From Picocystis sp. L7 (Eukaryota; Chlorophyta; Picocystophyceae; Picocystales; Picocystaceae): a stretch of DNA of 64,000 bases. The notes below the pieces were generated by a model, which had not been told where the DNA came from, searched no databases, and saw only the letters and a program-made list of their open reading frames with translations. Within the stretch, counting starts at the first letter, position 1. Every line of letters starts with the position of its first letter. The stretch covers positions 558,001 through 622,000 of the forward strand of contig QXJR01000006.1 of NCBI GenBank assembly GCA_020975725.1. The letters run 5' to 3'. The translations under genes and the position numbers were made by a program. Of the stretch, positions 43,301 to 52,278 are shown piece by piece.

Positions 43301-45377
43301 ATCCAGGCCTGTATTCAATCGTAAAGGGTGCAAAGTACGCAAGCTTTTCGATCCAGCGCATTTCTCGTGGCGATAGCTGTTCGGTAGCTTTGCTACCCAA
43401 GAACTGGCTGGCTTTGTTGTCCGTTAGCACGGTAAACTGCTGACCAAAGAGGAGATGCCGCCAGTGCTGCAGTGCGTACAGTATGGCGCACGTCTCCTTC
43501 TCAGCAGGGTGATAATTCTGCTGAGCGGTGTTGAATTTCTTCGACCAGTATTCTACGGGGCGCCAATCACCATTGCAAGCCTGTTGCATGAGGGCAGCAC
43601 CCATGCCTATGTCGGAGGCGTCTGTTTCGATGCGAATGGATCGATCTTCATCGAAAAGAGCCAGAACTGGTGCGGACGTGAGAGCTTTGACCATGTTACG
43701 GAAAGCTTCTTCTTGGGGCTGTTTCCAGTATGAAGCGAAGGCATGCTTCAGCGATGCTTGATTTAATTCAGTAAGCGGTGCAGCGAGCTCAGCATAATGG
43801 GGCACAAAGCGCATGTAAAACTGGCACAGTCCCAGAAAGGCCATGTTTTCTCGCTGGGTCTGCGGGCGTGCAAAGTGCTGGATCTTAGACACCAGGTGGG
43901 CTGTACAAGCCAACTGACCGTCGCGAATGCGAAAGCCAACCCATTCCAAAGTGCTTCTGAAGAAGTGGCATTTGGATCGTTTGAGGCGGATATCGGCTTG
44001 TTCACAGGTTGTAAAGAACTCTTCCAGGTGTTGGAAGTGTTCCTGTTTCGTTTCCGAGTGAACGAGGATATCGTCCATGTACACCTTCAGAAATAGGAGG
44101 TGTCCAAACACTCTATTCATCATGCGCTGGAACATTGCCGGGGCGTTGGCTGCTCCCATGGGCATGACTTTCCATACGTACGATCCGAATGGAGTTACCA
44201 CAGCAGTTTTGTCGATGTCCGCTGGGTCCACGCGAATCTGGTGAAACCCGTCCAACGCATCCAAAGAGGAAAAATACTTTGCTCCGCGCAGGCTCTGCAA
44301 GTAATCATCAATACGGGGCAGAGGGTATCTATCCTTAACCGTGACGCTGTTGAGCAAACGGTAGTCGAATACTACCCTCCAGCCACCGTCTTTCTTCGGT
44401 ACCAGAATGACAGGAGCTCCCCAACTGGATCCTGCACACAGATTCATCTTTCCGGCGTCCACATATTCAGCAATCAGCTCCTTCAGGGCTGCCTGTTGAT
44501 GTTGAGACAACCTGTAGTAGTTCCTGTACTGCGGGGTCGCCCCTTCTACCAGCTGTATTTTAAAGGCTTCTCCGGGTACTCGCTCCGGTGGCGGTTCGAC
44601 ACGTGGTTCAAACAAATGCTTGTAGCGTACATTCAGGAGATCGTCCAGACGTGCCTGGTCTGTTTCGTCCAACGGACATTCATCGCTGACTTGACTTCGC
44701 ATGTGGGTCAAGTCAGTCTCTTCCTCAACTAGTTCTTTGCTTGCATCCAGTGGTTGCATCATCAGCAATAGACAACCAGGATGTTTGACTGCTTGTCGGG
44801 CCTCGCTTCGAGGCACAATCAGGTCCAGTTTGCGAGAAGCGATGAAGTGCTGATCGCCGTAGACAGTATGTTTTGTGCTGTTGCTATTGCGCAGGATCAT
44901 CCGATGTTGGGGCCAGTCCAAGGCCTCCAGGTACTGGTGGCAAAAGTTTGCCCCCAATATGCAGTCAAAGGTTTCTAACGGAGCCACTCCGAACTCGATG
45001 CGAGTTCGGAACCCGTCGATTGAGAATGCAGCCCTGATTACTGGGGCAGTGTGGACCTTCTGGCCTACAGCCACGCTGTAATCGTAGGACGCTGTTGTGC
45101 ACTCCCATGACACCCCTTCTGGGTCGGCCTGTCGCAAACTATCGTACAAGCGCTCGCTCATGAATGAGTAGCTGGCCAGGGTGTCCAAATAAGCTTGAGT
45201 CCTAATTTTTTGTGATTTTTTTCCAAAGTAAGTTTCAGCAGCAAGGAACTCTCCCCTAGGTCTGTTGCTAGCAACAGAATTCAGGTTGATGCATTCCTTC
45301 AGTTTGGTAACCGGGGCGGCTGCCTGTTGCGCTCCCGGCTCCGTCCCGCTGACCGAAGTATCGGGACGGAGAGCCAT
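40392..45377 (-). CDS. Gypsy-4 pol: protease-RT-RNase H-C5 DNA methyltransferase-integrase
   Basis: 1,661 aa. A protease-like motif QAYLDTLAS lies at about residue 64. RT spans about 285-470, with WGAPVILVPKKDGGW, FHQIR and the YMDD box near 432. RNase H spans about 590-700 (IETDASDIGMGAAL, LTDNKAS). The methyltransferase spans about 712-996: motif I DLCAGMGTTL, catalytic Cys in GVPCQPFSRANT, ECTPF in place of ENV, RTRLCW, a target-recognition stretch with KCPTLMASARSHSDR, and CGNAFPVGW. The integrase zinc finger (HFGVTRTQ, CPVCQLQK) is near 1110-1150. The DDE core includes VVMDMVENLP, HTDNGPAY and GGAERQHRTL. A GPY module lies at about 1400-1440, followed by a 200-residue extension with NGCIPEQGI. 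Pol overlaps the gag stop (TGATG) in the minus-one frame. Confidence 0.96.
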   Translation of the reverse strand: MALRPDTSVSGTEPGAQQAAAPVTKLKECINLNSVASNRPRGEFLAAETYFGKKSQKIRTQAYLDTLASYSFMSERLYDSLRQADPEGVSWECTTASYDYSVAVGQKVHTAPVIRAAFSIDGFRTRIEFGVAPLETFDCILGANFCHQYLEALDWPQHRMILRNSNSTKHTVYGDQHFIASRKLDLIVPRSEARQAVKHPGCLLLMMQPLDASKELVEEETDLTHMRSQVSDECPLDETDQARLDDLLNVRYKHLFEPRVEPPPERVPGEAFKIQLVEGATPQYRNYYRLSQHQQAALKELIAEYVDAGKMNLCAGSSWGAPVILVPKKDGGWRVVFDYRLLNSVTVKDRYPLPRIDDYLQSLRGAKYFSSLDALDGFHQIRVDPADIDKTAVVTPFGSYVWKVMPMGAANAPAMFQRMMNRVFGHLLFLKVYMDDILVHSETKQEHFQHLEEFFTTCEQADIRLKRSKCHFFRSTLEWVGFRIRDGQLACTAHLVSKIQHFARPQTQRENMAFLGLCQFYMRFVPHYAELAAPLTELNQASLKHAFASYWKQPQEEAFRNMVKALTSAPVLALFDEDRSIRIETDASDIGMGAALMQQACNGDWRPVEYWSKKFNTAQQNYHPAEKETCAILYALQHWRHLLFGQQFTVLTDNKASQFLGSKATEQLSPREMRWIEKLAYFAPFTIEYRPGSENIGPDYLSRHSAKVKDANTLCILDLCAGMGTTLRALELIIPTTSDVVLDYIAVESDPDCRSVISRVFHQVRLSRPGLFTRKDIFRYGNDVTTLVHRRKLPQVHLMVAGVPCQPFSRANTNASKPSLGLYDTRELFTAVAQLHNKLGHPDYVLECTPFAAHLQPHLEQITDWFGEPMLEDMSHYSAQARTRLCWTSFPSQRGNALDLAPLPVTWQDCLDDGARVPLDAIHQPRTKCPTLMASARSHSDRLRSTWVRGTDGKPRPLSTGERERLVGMQTGDTAAKNVSDASRRRMCGNAFPVGWIAHMLSQWLNHTRTLRPLASPSPGGTVCGSIASITTPQPTQSSLHSAAVDSPSILERIRHAAQADSTYQDILRQPPAGYKVQDSLLFAPTENKQWSLVIPADNSVRQELLHMIHDPRHFGVTRTQADAVRHFTWDNMKSHIEHFVARCPVCQLQKPGNRSRHSSLCPELQFHPYPFHTVVMDMVENLPLTAQGHNAVLTVVDRFTKYAIYVPIHSTWSAHRQAQLLMDHLVYRYHTPVHIHTDNGPAYRALFKAFCAALNIRHVTGTPYHSQSQGGAERQHRTLLQTLRTTCTNKHQWDAYLQAAAHAYNDSVHSVTKHSPFALLFGCSSRLPWHLQLPTTGAAATDLTVDSFDTRISDLLDRHRRVYEAVLQELVQGARRMQTATAKRRIKSFQQGDKVKVQYGLKGPTDKHKLDPYYVGPYTIKKVLQNGAYQLDLPPGSAFSDRIHADRIEPWVDSDLTLFPMDEHLQPARAPLPDTLDMQTNSATYRIRRFLLRDYATFPTQPVRYWVESSLADSSQRFFWIDETAALLEEFPPLEEANGCIPEQGISPSNYNAVFTHKKTAYLQSPSPIMVNTWTFTNLPFQTRRRPRFIVPTELAGQVVQELFHTPDRSDPAYFQGLVDSIEDGLHKIIWTDGKIDYYLGEQVRAMVYDPVAYVYDFQL

Positions 45378-46645
45378 CAGTTTTTTGGTGCTCCCATTAC
45401 GGATGCCATTTTGCAGCCGGACTGGTCATGTCCGTAACGGCGGCATCGTTGGCACAGGGAATGAGCTAAGCATAAGTTCTGCTCCTCTTGGGTAAGCTTT
45501 GCTCCCAGTGCCTTGCCTCCGAGCTGTTGCTGAACTTTTGTAATGGACTGCTTCTGTTCATCCGAGAGATCTTCAAAGCGTTTTCGCTGCCGCTTCGCTG
45601 CTGCCATTTCCTTTGACAAAGTGGGAGGCTGAGCCGGTAGGGCAGCTACCACTCCACCTGTCGGTGTTGGTCCAGCATGCTGGGTGCCATGAGCCGTGCG
45701 TGAAGACGGCTTGCGGCTAATCCACTTGCCAGCAGCATCCTTGGTTTCCCTGCCGTTCTGCTCATGCATATCGCGCTCCAGCTTGAATATCACAGCAGCC
45801 AAACTTCCAGGTTGCATATCTGGAACCTTGTCAACCTCAATAAGGTGATTCAGGTGCTTGTACAAAGCTCGTTGGAGGGAGCTGGGTAGGCCATGTTGTA
45901 GCCTGGCCGCGATGTCATCTTCAGTCAGCGTACGGCAGAGCGGCGAATAGCTTGCATTGACAACGAAGCTCAACTGGACCAGCCTATTGAGAAACTGTAT
46001 TGCATTCTCTGCTCGGCGCATCCGGGTAGTGTGGAACTCTCGCCACGCTTCCGGTCCAGGGTCATGACTCTGGAAAGTCCGCTTGAGGTACGCATAAAGG
46101 TCATCGACTGATCGTAGCGAGTTGGCATCGCGCATGATCAAGTTTTGGACCATGGCCTTTGCCGTACCCGCCAGTGTTTGGTTGATCGCTAGAACCAGTT
46201 GTTCCATGGGGCGATCGTAGGCATATGCTTGACACCAACACAACACATCGCGGTACCAGTAGGACAGCGCGTATGGGTTGTCTTCGAGTTCTGTCCCGGA
46301 GAACTTTTCCGGTCGTTCGAGCGACACTTTCTGCAAATTCTTGGAGTCCTGGAGCGCGGAACCGTAGAGGCTCGTAAGACGAGGCAGCCCCTCTTCTTCC
46401 AACGGTGTGTGGGATGGTACGGGCTGTTCTTCCGACGCCGATGGCTTGCCCTTTACTTCCGGGAGCGTAAGCCCATCAGTTGCTATCTTCAAATCATCAG
46501 GTGGGGAAGCTTGTTTGGCTTGTAAGAGCTCCTGGAGCTCCGCCAACTTTTCTTCAAGTCCCTCCCTCCGAGACTTTTCCTCCTCGAGGTTCCGCTCGAG
46601 GGCTTCCCATCTTTCTTCGCGCCCTTCTTCGTCCAAGGACGACAT
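45377..46645 (-). CDS. Gypsy-4 gag
   Basis: 422 aa. N-terminal coiled coil (ALERNLEEEKSRREGLEEKL), acidic linker, capsid-like domain (ALSYWYRDVLCWCQAYAYDR, then FHTTRMRRAENAIQFLNRL), basic stretch and zinc knuckle CQRCRRYGHDQSGC. It ends APKN-stop. A_AAA_AAC immediately precedes the TGA, giving a minus-one shift into pol; TGATG also offers stop-restart. Confidence 0.95.
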   Translation of the reverse strand: MSSLDEEGREERWEALERNLEEEKSRREGLEEKLAELQELLQAKQASPPDDLKIATDGLTLPEVKGKPSASEEQPVPSHTPLEEEGLPRLTSLYGSALQDSKNLQKVSLERPEKFSGTELEDNPYALSYWYRDVLCWCQAYAYDRPMEQLVLAINQTLAGTAKAMVQNLIMRDANSLRSVDDLYAYLKRTFQSHDPGPEAWREFHTTRMRRAENAIQFLNRLVQLSFVVNASYSPLCRTLTEDDIAARLQHGLPSSLQRALYKHLNHLIEVDKVPDMQPGSLAAVIFKLERDMHEQNGRETKDAAGKWISRKPSSRTAHGTQHAGPTPTGGVVAALPAQPPTLSKEMAAAKRQRKRFEDLSDEQKQSITKVQQQLGGKALGAKLTQEEQNLCLAHSLCQRCRRYGHDQSGCKMASVMGAPKN

Positions 46646-46686
46646 CCCTCAGGCTTCCTAGCGTCGTTGAGCTTCAGCTTCGACAG

Positions 46687-47442
46687 TATTGCACAGCGTC
46701 CGTGGAGACACTGCCAATTCACACACGTTTGGGCCTCAAGGCGGCCAAGATGCCAAGGGAAGAGGATGGAAACGCCTCGAAGGGCGCGTTTGTGGAGCGT
46801 CAGCCGTGTGGGACGGCTCCTGCTGACTTGTGCGAGTCTTGGCGGTCTTGAGAAGCCGCAGCAAGCTCGTGGTTGGTGGAGGCACGCACTTGAGAAGTCG
46901 TCAAGGCAAAAGTCTATTTTCAAGTCAAGTGAGGGGGGCCTCTAGTAGGCCCTCAAACCAGCAGCGGTTCAGGGTGGTACCCTTATCTCCATGGGGCGCC
47001 TGGTGGTCACGTGGCCCTGTCGCCCTCATCGGACGGTTGCACGACAGGCAAGCACGTGACCCAGATCCCCAGGGTGCTTCCCCACCCTTCGATCGACCTC
47101 GGGAGATTCGGGGGGATCCGGTCCCCCCTTTTGCCCGAGTCTCCTAGGGTTGCCCCGAACTGAGCCTGGGCTTCATCGGGTTCGCCCTGGGTCTATCCGG
47201 ACGGCTGGTATTGGGGAGATCCCTCGTACCCTCGGACCGGGGTACCAAGGGCTTCCCATCCCCCGCCTTCCCAGGTCCTGAGTCGTACCCGTCCAGTTGG
47301 GGAGGGGTTACCCGTCCTGTACCTGACTTGACATCCAGCGATTCACAGCAAGCTCCAAGCTCGCTTATCTAAGCTACTGCTTGACAAGGATCTTTGTCAA
47401 GCACCGGGTCCCATCGTAGGGGGGATCCTGCCCTGTGCAACA
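46687..47442 (-). repeat. Gypsy-4 5' LTR
   Basis: 756 bp; the internal sequence following it on the element's strand starts CTGTCGAAGCTGAAGCTC, close to the gypsy-3 start CTGTCGAAGCTTAAGCTC. Confidence 0.95.
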
Positions 47443-50400
47443 ATATGTTGACGCGGGGAAGATGGACCTCTGTGCTGGGTCAAGCTGGGGAGCCCCGGTC
47501 ATCCTGGTTTCTAAGAAAGACGGTGGCTGGCGTGTCGTGTTCGACTATCGTTTGTTGAACAGTGTCACCGTCAAGGACAGGTACCCCCTACCCAGAATTG
47601 ATGACTATTTACAGAATCTCCGGTGTGCAAAATTCTTCTCCTCCCTGGATGCGCTGGACGGTTTCCATCAGGTGCGAATGGACCCTGCAGATATTGACAA
47701 GACAGCAGTTGTTACCCCGTTCGGGTCTTATGTATGGAAGGTTATGCCCATGGGGGCAGCCAACGCCCCAGCCATGTTTCAACGCATGATGAATAGGGTA
47801 TTTGGGCATTTACTTTATCTGAAAGTATATATGGACGATATCTTGATACACTCCGAAACAGCAGAGCAGCACTTCAGCCACCTCGAGGAGTTCTTGGCCA
47901 CCTGTGAGCACGCTGATATTCGGTTAAAAAGGTCAAAGTCCCACTTCTTTATGAGTAAATTGGAGTGGGTAGGATTCAGTATTAGGGACGGTCAGCTTGC
48001 TTGCACTGATCACTTACTGTCCAAGATACAGCAATTCCCCCGCCCCCGGACACAGCGCGAGAATATGGCCTTCCTTGGACTCTGCCAATTTTACATGAGG
48101 TTCGTGCCTCACTATGCGGAGCTAGCGGCACCCCTCACTGAATTGAACCAGATTGCATTGAAGCATAATTTCGACGCTTACTGGAAGGCGCCGCAGGAAC
48201 AATCCTATAAGGGCCTGGTAAAAGCTTTAACCTCAACGCCAGTACTTATGCTGTTTGATGAAGATCAACCGATTAAGATTGAAACGGATGCATCTGATAT
48301 TGGAATGGGTGCAGCCTTTATGCAGCAAGACAAGCAGGGCATATGGCAACCGGTAGAATACTGGTCCAAGAAGTTCAACACGGCACAGCAGAACTATCAT
48401 CCTGCTGAGAAAGAGACGTGTGCGATACTTTATGCACTGCAACACTGGAGGCACCTAGTATTTGGGCAGCAGTTTACTGTCGTCACCGACAATAAAGCTA
48501 GCCAGTTCATTGGGACAAAAGCGACCGAACAGCTCTCACCTCGTGAGATGCGATGGGTCGAAAAGCTGGCCTATTTCGCACCGTTTACGATCGAGTACAG
48601 GCCGGGTAAGGAGAATGTAGGCCCAGATTACCTTTCTCGACATTCAGCGAAAGTCAGCGATGGCGAGACATACTGCATCTTAGACCTTTGCGCTGGCATG
48701 GGCACAACCTTGCGGGCGCTGGAGCTAGTGATACCGGAAGCTGCCCACATCACGATAGATTACATAGCAGTGGAGAAAGATAAGGACTGCCGTAGCGTAA
48801 CTTCACGTGTGTTCCACCAGGTCCGCCTAGCCCGTCCTGGATTGTTCACACGAAAGGACATCTTCCGTTACGGCAACGATGTTACCACTCTAGTACATCG
48901 ACGGAAACTCCCCCACGCGCATCTGATTATTGCTGGGGTGCCCTGCCAACCATTTTCGAAGGCAAACACGGATTTTACCAGGCCCCCGTTAGGCTTGTAT
49001 GATACCCGAAAGCTCTTTACAGCAGTGGCTAAGCTTCGCAAGCGTTTACGGTCACCTGATTTTATACTGGAATGCACTCCGTTTGCCCCTCATCTGGCGT
49101 CCCACTTGGAGACAGTTGCAGAATGGTTTGGGGAGCCCCAACGCGAGGACCTGTCAGCGTATTGTGCACAGTCTCGACTACGACTGTGTTGGACATCATT
49201 ACCAGCTTCTACGCCGCAGATCAGCCTACTCGAACGACTTCCGATGACCTGGCAAGACTGCCTGGATGCTGGCTCACGAGTGCCTCTGGACGCATTCGAT
49301 CAACCCCGCCTGAAATGCCCCACCTTGATGGCTAGCGCACGATCCCACAGTGATCGCTCGCGTTCCACATGGGTGCATGATCTAGAAGGAGCATTGTGCC
49401 CGCTTACAATAACTGAGCGGGAGCGACTCGTCGGTATGCAGGCTGGGGACACTGCTGCACTTCACGTCAGCGAACCCAGTCGGCAGCGCATGTGTGGCAA
49501 TGCATTCCCAGTGGGATGGATTGCGCACATGCTGCACCGATGGATGAACCACACACGGACGCTTCGACCGCTAGCTAGCCGCAGTCCTGCGGGGACTGTG
49601 TGTGGATCAATTGCGTCTTTAACAGATCAACATCCCGATCGAGCATCGCTGACAGGACAGACCAATGAGCCGCCGCCTATACTCGACCGTATACGCGTTG
49701 CCGCTGAAGCTGATCCACAGTACCAGAGGCTGTTGAGGTCACCCCCAGAGAAATCAACAGTACGCGATGGCCTCCTTTTTGAGGTCTCAACCAATGCTCA
49801 ACCAGTCCTGGTCGTTCCATTGGACAATTCCTTGAGACAGGAGCTGTTGCATATGATACACGACCAGCGACACTTTGGATCCGCGCGAACGTTAGCAGAT
49901 GCCAAGCGTCACTTCACATGGACAGGCATCCGATCGCACATCGATCACTTTGTTTCACGTTGTCCTGTGTGTCAGCTTCAGAAATCTGGAAACCGGTCAC
50001 GACTTGTGCCGCTATGTCCAGAATTCAGATTCTACCCTTATCCATTCCACACGGTGGTGCTGGACGTGGTAGAAAACTTGCCCCTCACATCGCTAGGGCA
50101 TAATGCAGTGCTAACTATTGTGGACAAATTCACGAAGTTCGCAATCTATATACCAATTCATTCAACTTGGAGTGCTCATCGACAAGCACAATGCATAATG
50201 GATGGCCTGGTGTACAAATACCATACACCTGTGCATATACATACTGACAATGGCCCAGCTTATCGGGCCCTCTTCCAAGCTTTCTGCAGAGCCTTAGGAG
50301 TCAGGCATGTCGCAGGGACACCGTACCACTCTCAGTCACAGGGTGGGGCAGAAAGGCAGCATCGCACACTTCTGCAGACGCTGCGTACAACGTGGGCTGA

Positions 50401-51538
50401 AAAACATCAGTGGGACCAGTACTTGCAAGCTGCTGCGCATGCGTATAACGATACGGTGCACACTGTCACTCAGCACTCTCCTTTCGAGTTACTTTTTGGC
50501 TGCCCAGCCAGACTACCATGGCATCTGCAACTGCCCACATGTGAAGGACTGGAGCAGAATCAAACCATTACCACCTTCGATAAGCGGGTCACGGCCTTGT
50601 TAGCCAAGCACCGTACGGTGTATCAAGCCGTGCAGGACAATCTGGTCGCGGCCGCCGACCAGATCGCTAAAGCTACAGCACATCGACCCAAGAAAGCCTT
50701 CGCTGTCGGAGACAAAGTAAAGGTCCAGTACGGCCTCAAGGGACCCACAGACAAACATAAATTGGATCCATATTTTGTGGGGCCCTACATAATCAAACAG
50801 GTGTTGAAAAACGGCTCGTACCAACTGGACTTACCACCGGGCTGTGCCTTTTCAGATCGCATACATGGTAACAGATTGGAACCTTGGGTGGACTCAGACT
50901 TGACACTATTCCCAATGGATGAACACAGGCAGCCCGCTATAACACCCCTGCAAGATACAGCAGCCATGCAGCTTGAGGCTGCATCATACCGCATCAGAAG
51001 ATACTTGCTCCGCGATTACTCCGCATTTCCTACATTGCCTGTCAAGTACTGGATTGAGAGCAATTTGACTGACGCTTCGCAACGCTACTTCTGGGTGGAT
51101 GAGTCCTCTCCCCTGCTTGAGGAATTCTTACCGCTGGAAGAAAACAACGGGTGTATCCCTGAGAAAGGCATCACACCAGCAAACTATGAAGCCGTCAGGA
51201 CACACAAAAAGACAACCTATCTGCAATCGCCAGCTCCCATCATGATCAACACCTGGCCCTTCAACAAGTTACCATACGAGACAAGACGACGACCCCAACT
51301 GCCAGCGCCCTCAGACCTAGTAGGCTGCGTGATACAAGAATTGTTCCACTTGGAGGACAGGCCAGTGTACTATCAGGGCCTCGTCCAGGAAAAGGAAGGG
51401 GACCTTTTTGAAGTCTTATGGACAGATGGAAAGACCGATTACTACCTCGAACATCAGGTTCGATCAATGATTTATGACCCAGTGGCCTACATATACGACT
51501 TCCAGGCATAGAGCCCTCAAAGTCTGAAGCCGGGAGAG

Positions 51539-52264
51539 TGTTACGCAAGGTCACCCTACCCCCATCGAGGGTAGCTCCCATTCAAAGGATAGACAGTAAC
51601 AATTGCAGTGAAAAGTGGGGAGAGGCCTTCCCTTAGTGAGGACTGACCCGGCTCTGAGCCCAATACTCTCGGCGAGACGGGAAGTCCCCCCAATCAAGAC
51701 TGGGACTGACGGGACCAGCTTCAGGAACCCGGGTTCACCCCCCTTACTAATTGGGAAACAGACCCGGGCTCAGTCGGGGCGAATCTCCCCCCAAGTGGAT
51801 CGAACGGTGGAATACCCTGGTGACCGGATAGGGTCGGCAACGACACAGCCCGAGGACCGTCCGATGGGGACGCGGGGGCCCACGTGGGCCCCCAACTACC
51901 TGTTGAGCGGATAAGGAGGGCAGTTTCCACCACTCGTTCTCCACGAGAGATCGAAAGAAGAAGGGGAGCAACCCACTTGCGAGAATAGAACTTTGCTTGA
52001 GCCAGCAACCGGCTGTCCCTTTCCCTCGTGAGCTTGGTGCGCCATTCTCTTCGGTCGCCAACTGCTCCGGACGACCATCAAGAAGTTCTCCTACGACCCC
52101 AACCGAGAGGAACTCCTCACTCGAAAAAGAAAGCGAGAGAAGACCGGAAACTAGGGACCTCCCAAGGCGCTCTACGACCCTCTTTCCTCCAACGACTGGA
52201 CAAGGACAAGGTGCACAGGGAGAAAACGTGTGTGAAAAGTGTCCCTCACGGACGCTTGGTAACA
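51539..52264 (+). repeat. Gypsy-3 3' LTR
   Basis: 726 bp, preceded by the tract GAAGCCGGGAGAG and followed by CAAGG. Confidence 0.95.
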
Positions 52265-52278
52265 CAAGGGCACTTAAA

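Larger units (their letters stand above)
39609..47442 (-). mobile_element. Gypsy-4: Ty3/gypsy element with DNA methyltransferase, looks whole
   Basis: 7,834 bp, minus strand, inside gypsy-3 pol, with target duplication ATATG (39604-39608, 47443-47447). LTRs of 756 bp look identical. On the element's own strand they begin TGTTGCACAG and end CTGTGCAATA, so the usual CA end is TA here. gag and pol are both open along their whole length. The tract GAACCGGGAGAG precedes the 3' LTR. It is the youngest of the four gypsy elements and may still be active. Confidence 0.96.
38690..51511 (+). pseudogene. Gypsy-3 pol with embedded C5-DNA methyltransferase (interrupted by gypsy-4)
   Basis: The first part (to 39.6 kb) contains the protease motif DTLAS and the start of the RT region. 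Gypsy-4 then intervenes. The part after 47.44 kb reads through RT (YMDD near 47.8 kb), RNase H (IETDASDIGMGAAF), methyltransferase at about 48.67-49.53 kb (DLCAGMGTTL, GVPCQPFSKANT, ECTPF, CGNAFPVGW), integrase (HFGSARTLADAKRHF, CPVCQLQK, HTDNGPAY, QSQGGAERQHRTL), the GPY module and the extension (NGCIPEKGI), ending at 51511. About one break apart from the insertion. Confidence 0.93.
36665..52264 (+). mobile_element. Gypsy-3: Ty3/gypsy element with DNA methyltransferase, split by gypsy-4
   Basis: Its own length is about 7.8 kb, extended to 15.6 kb by gypsy-4 (39609-47442). Its 726-bp LTRs (TGTTACGC...GGTAACA) differ at about one position. A 5-bp target duplication CAAGG is at 36660-36664 and 52265-52269. 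gag is at 37.4-38.7 kb; pol starts at 38.7 kb and resumes after the insert to 51.5 kb. Besides the insertion it has about one break. It is therefore young, though older than gypsy-4. It lies just downstream of recombinase B of unit 1. Confidence 0.95.
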
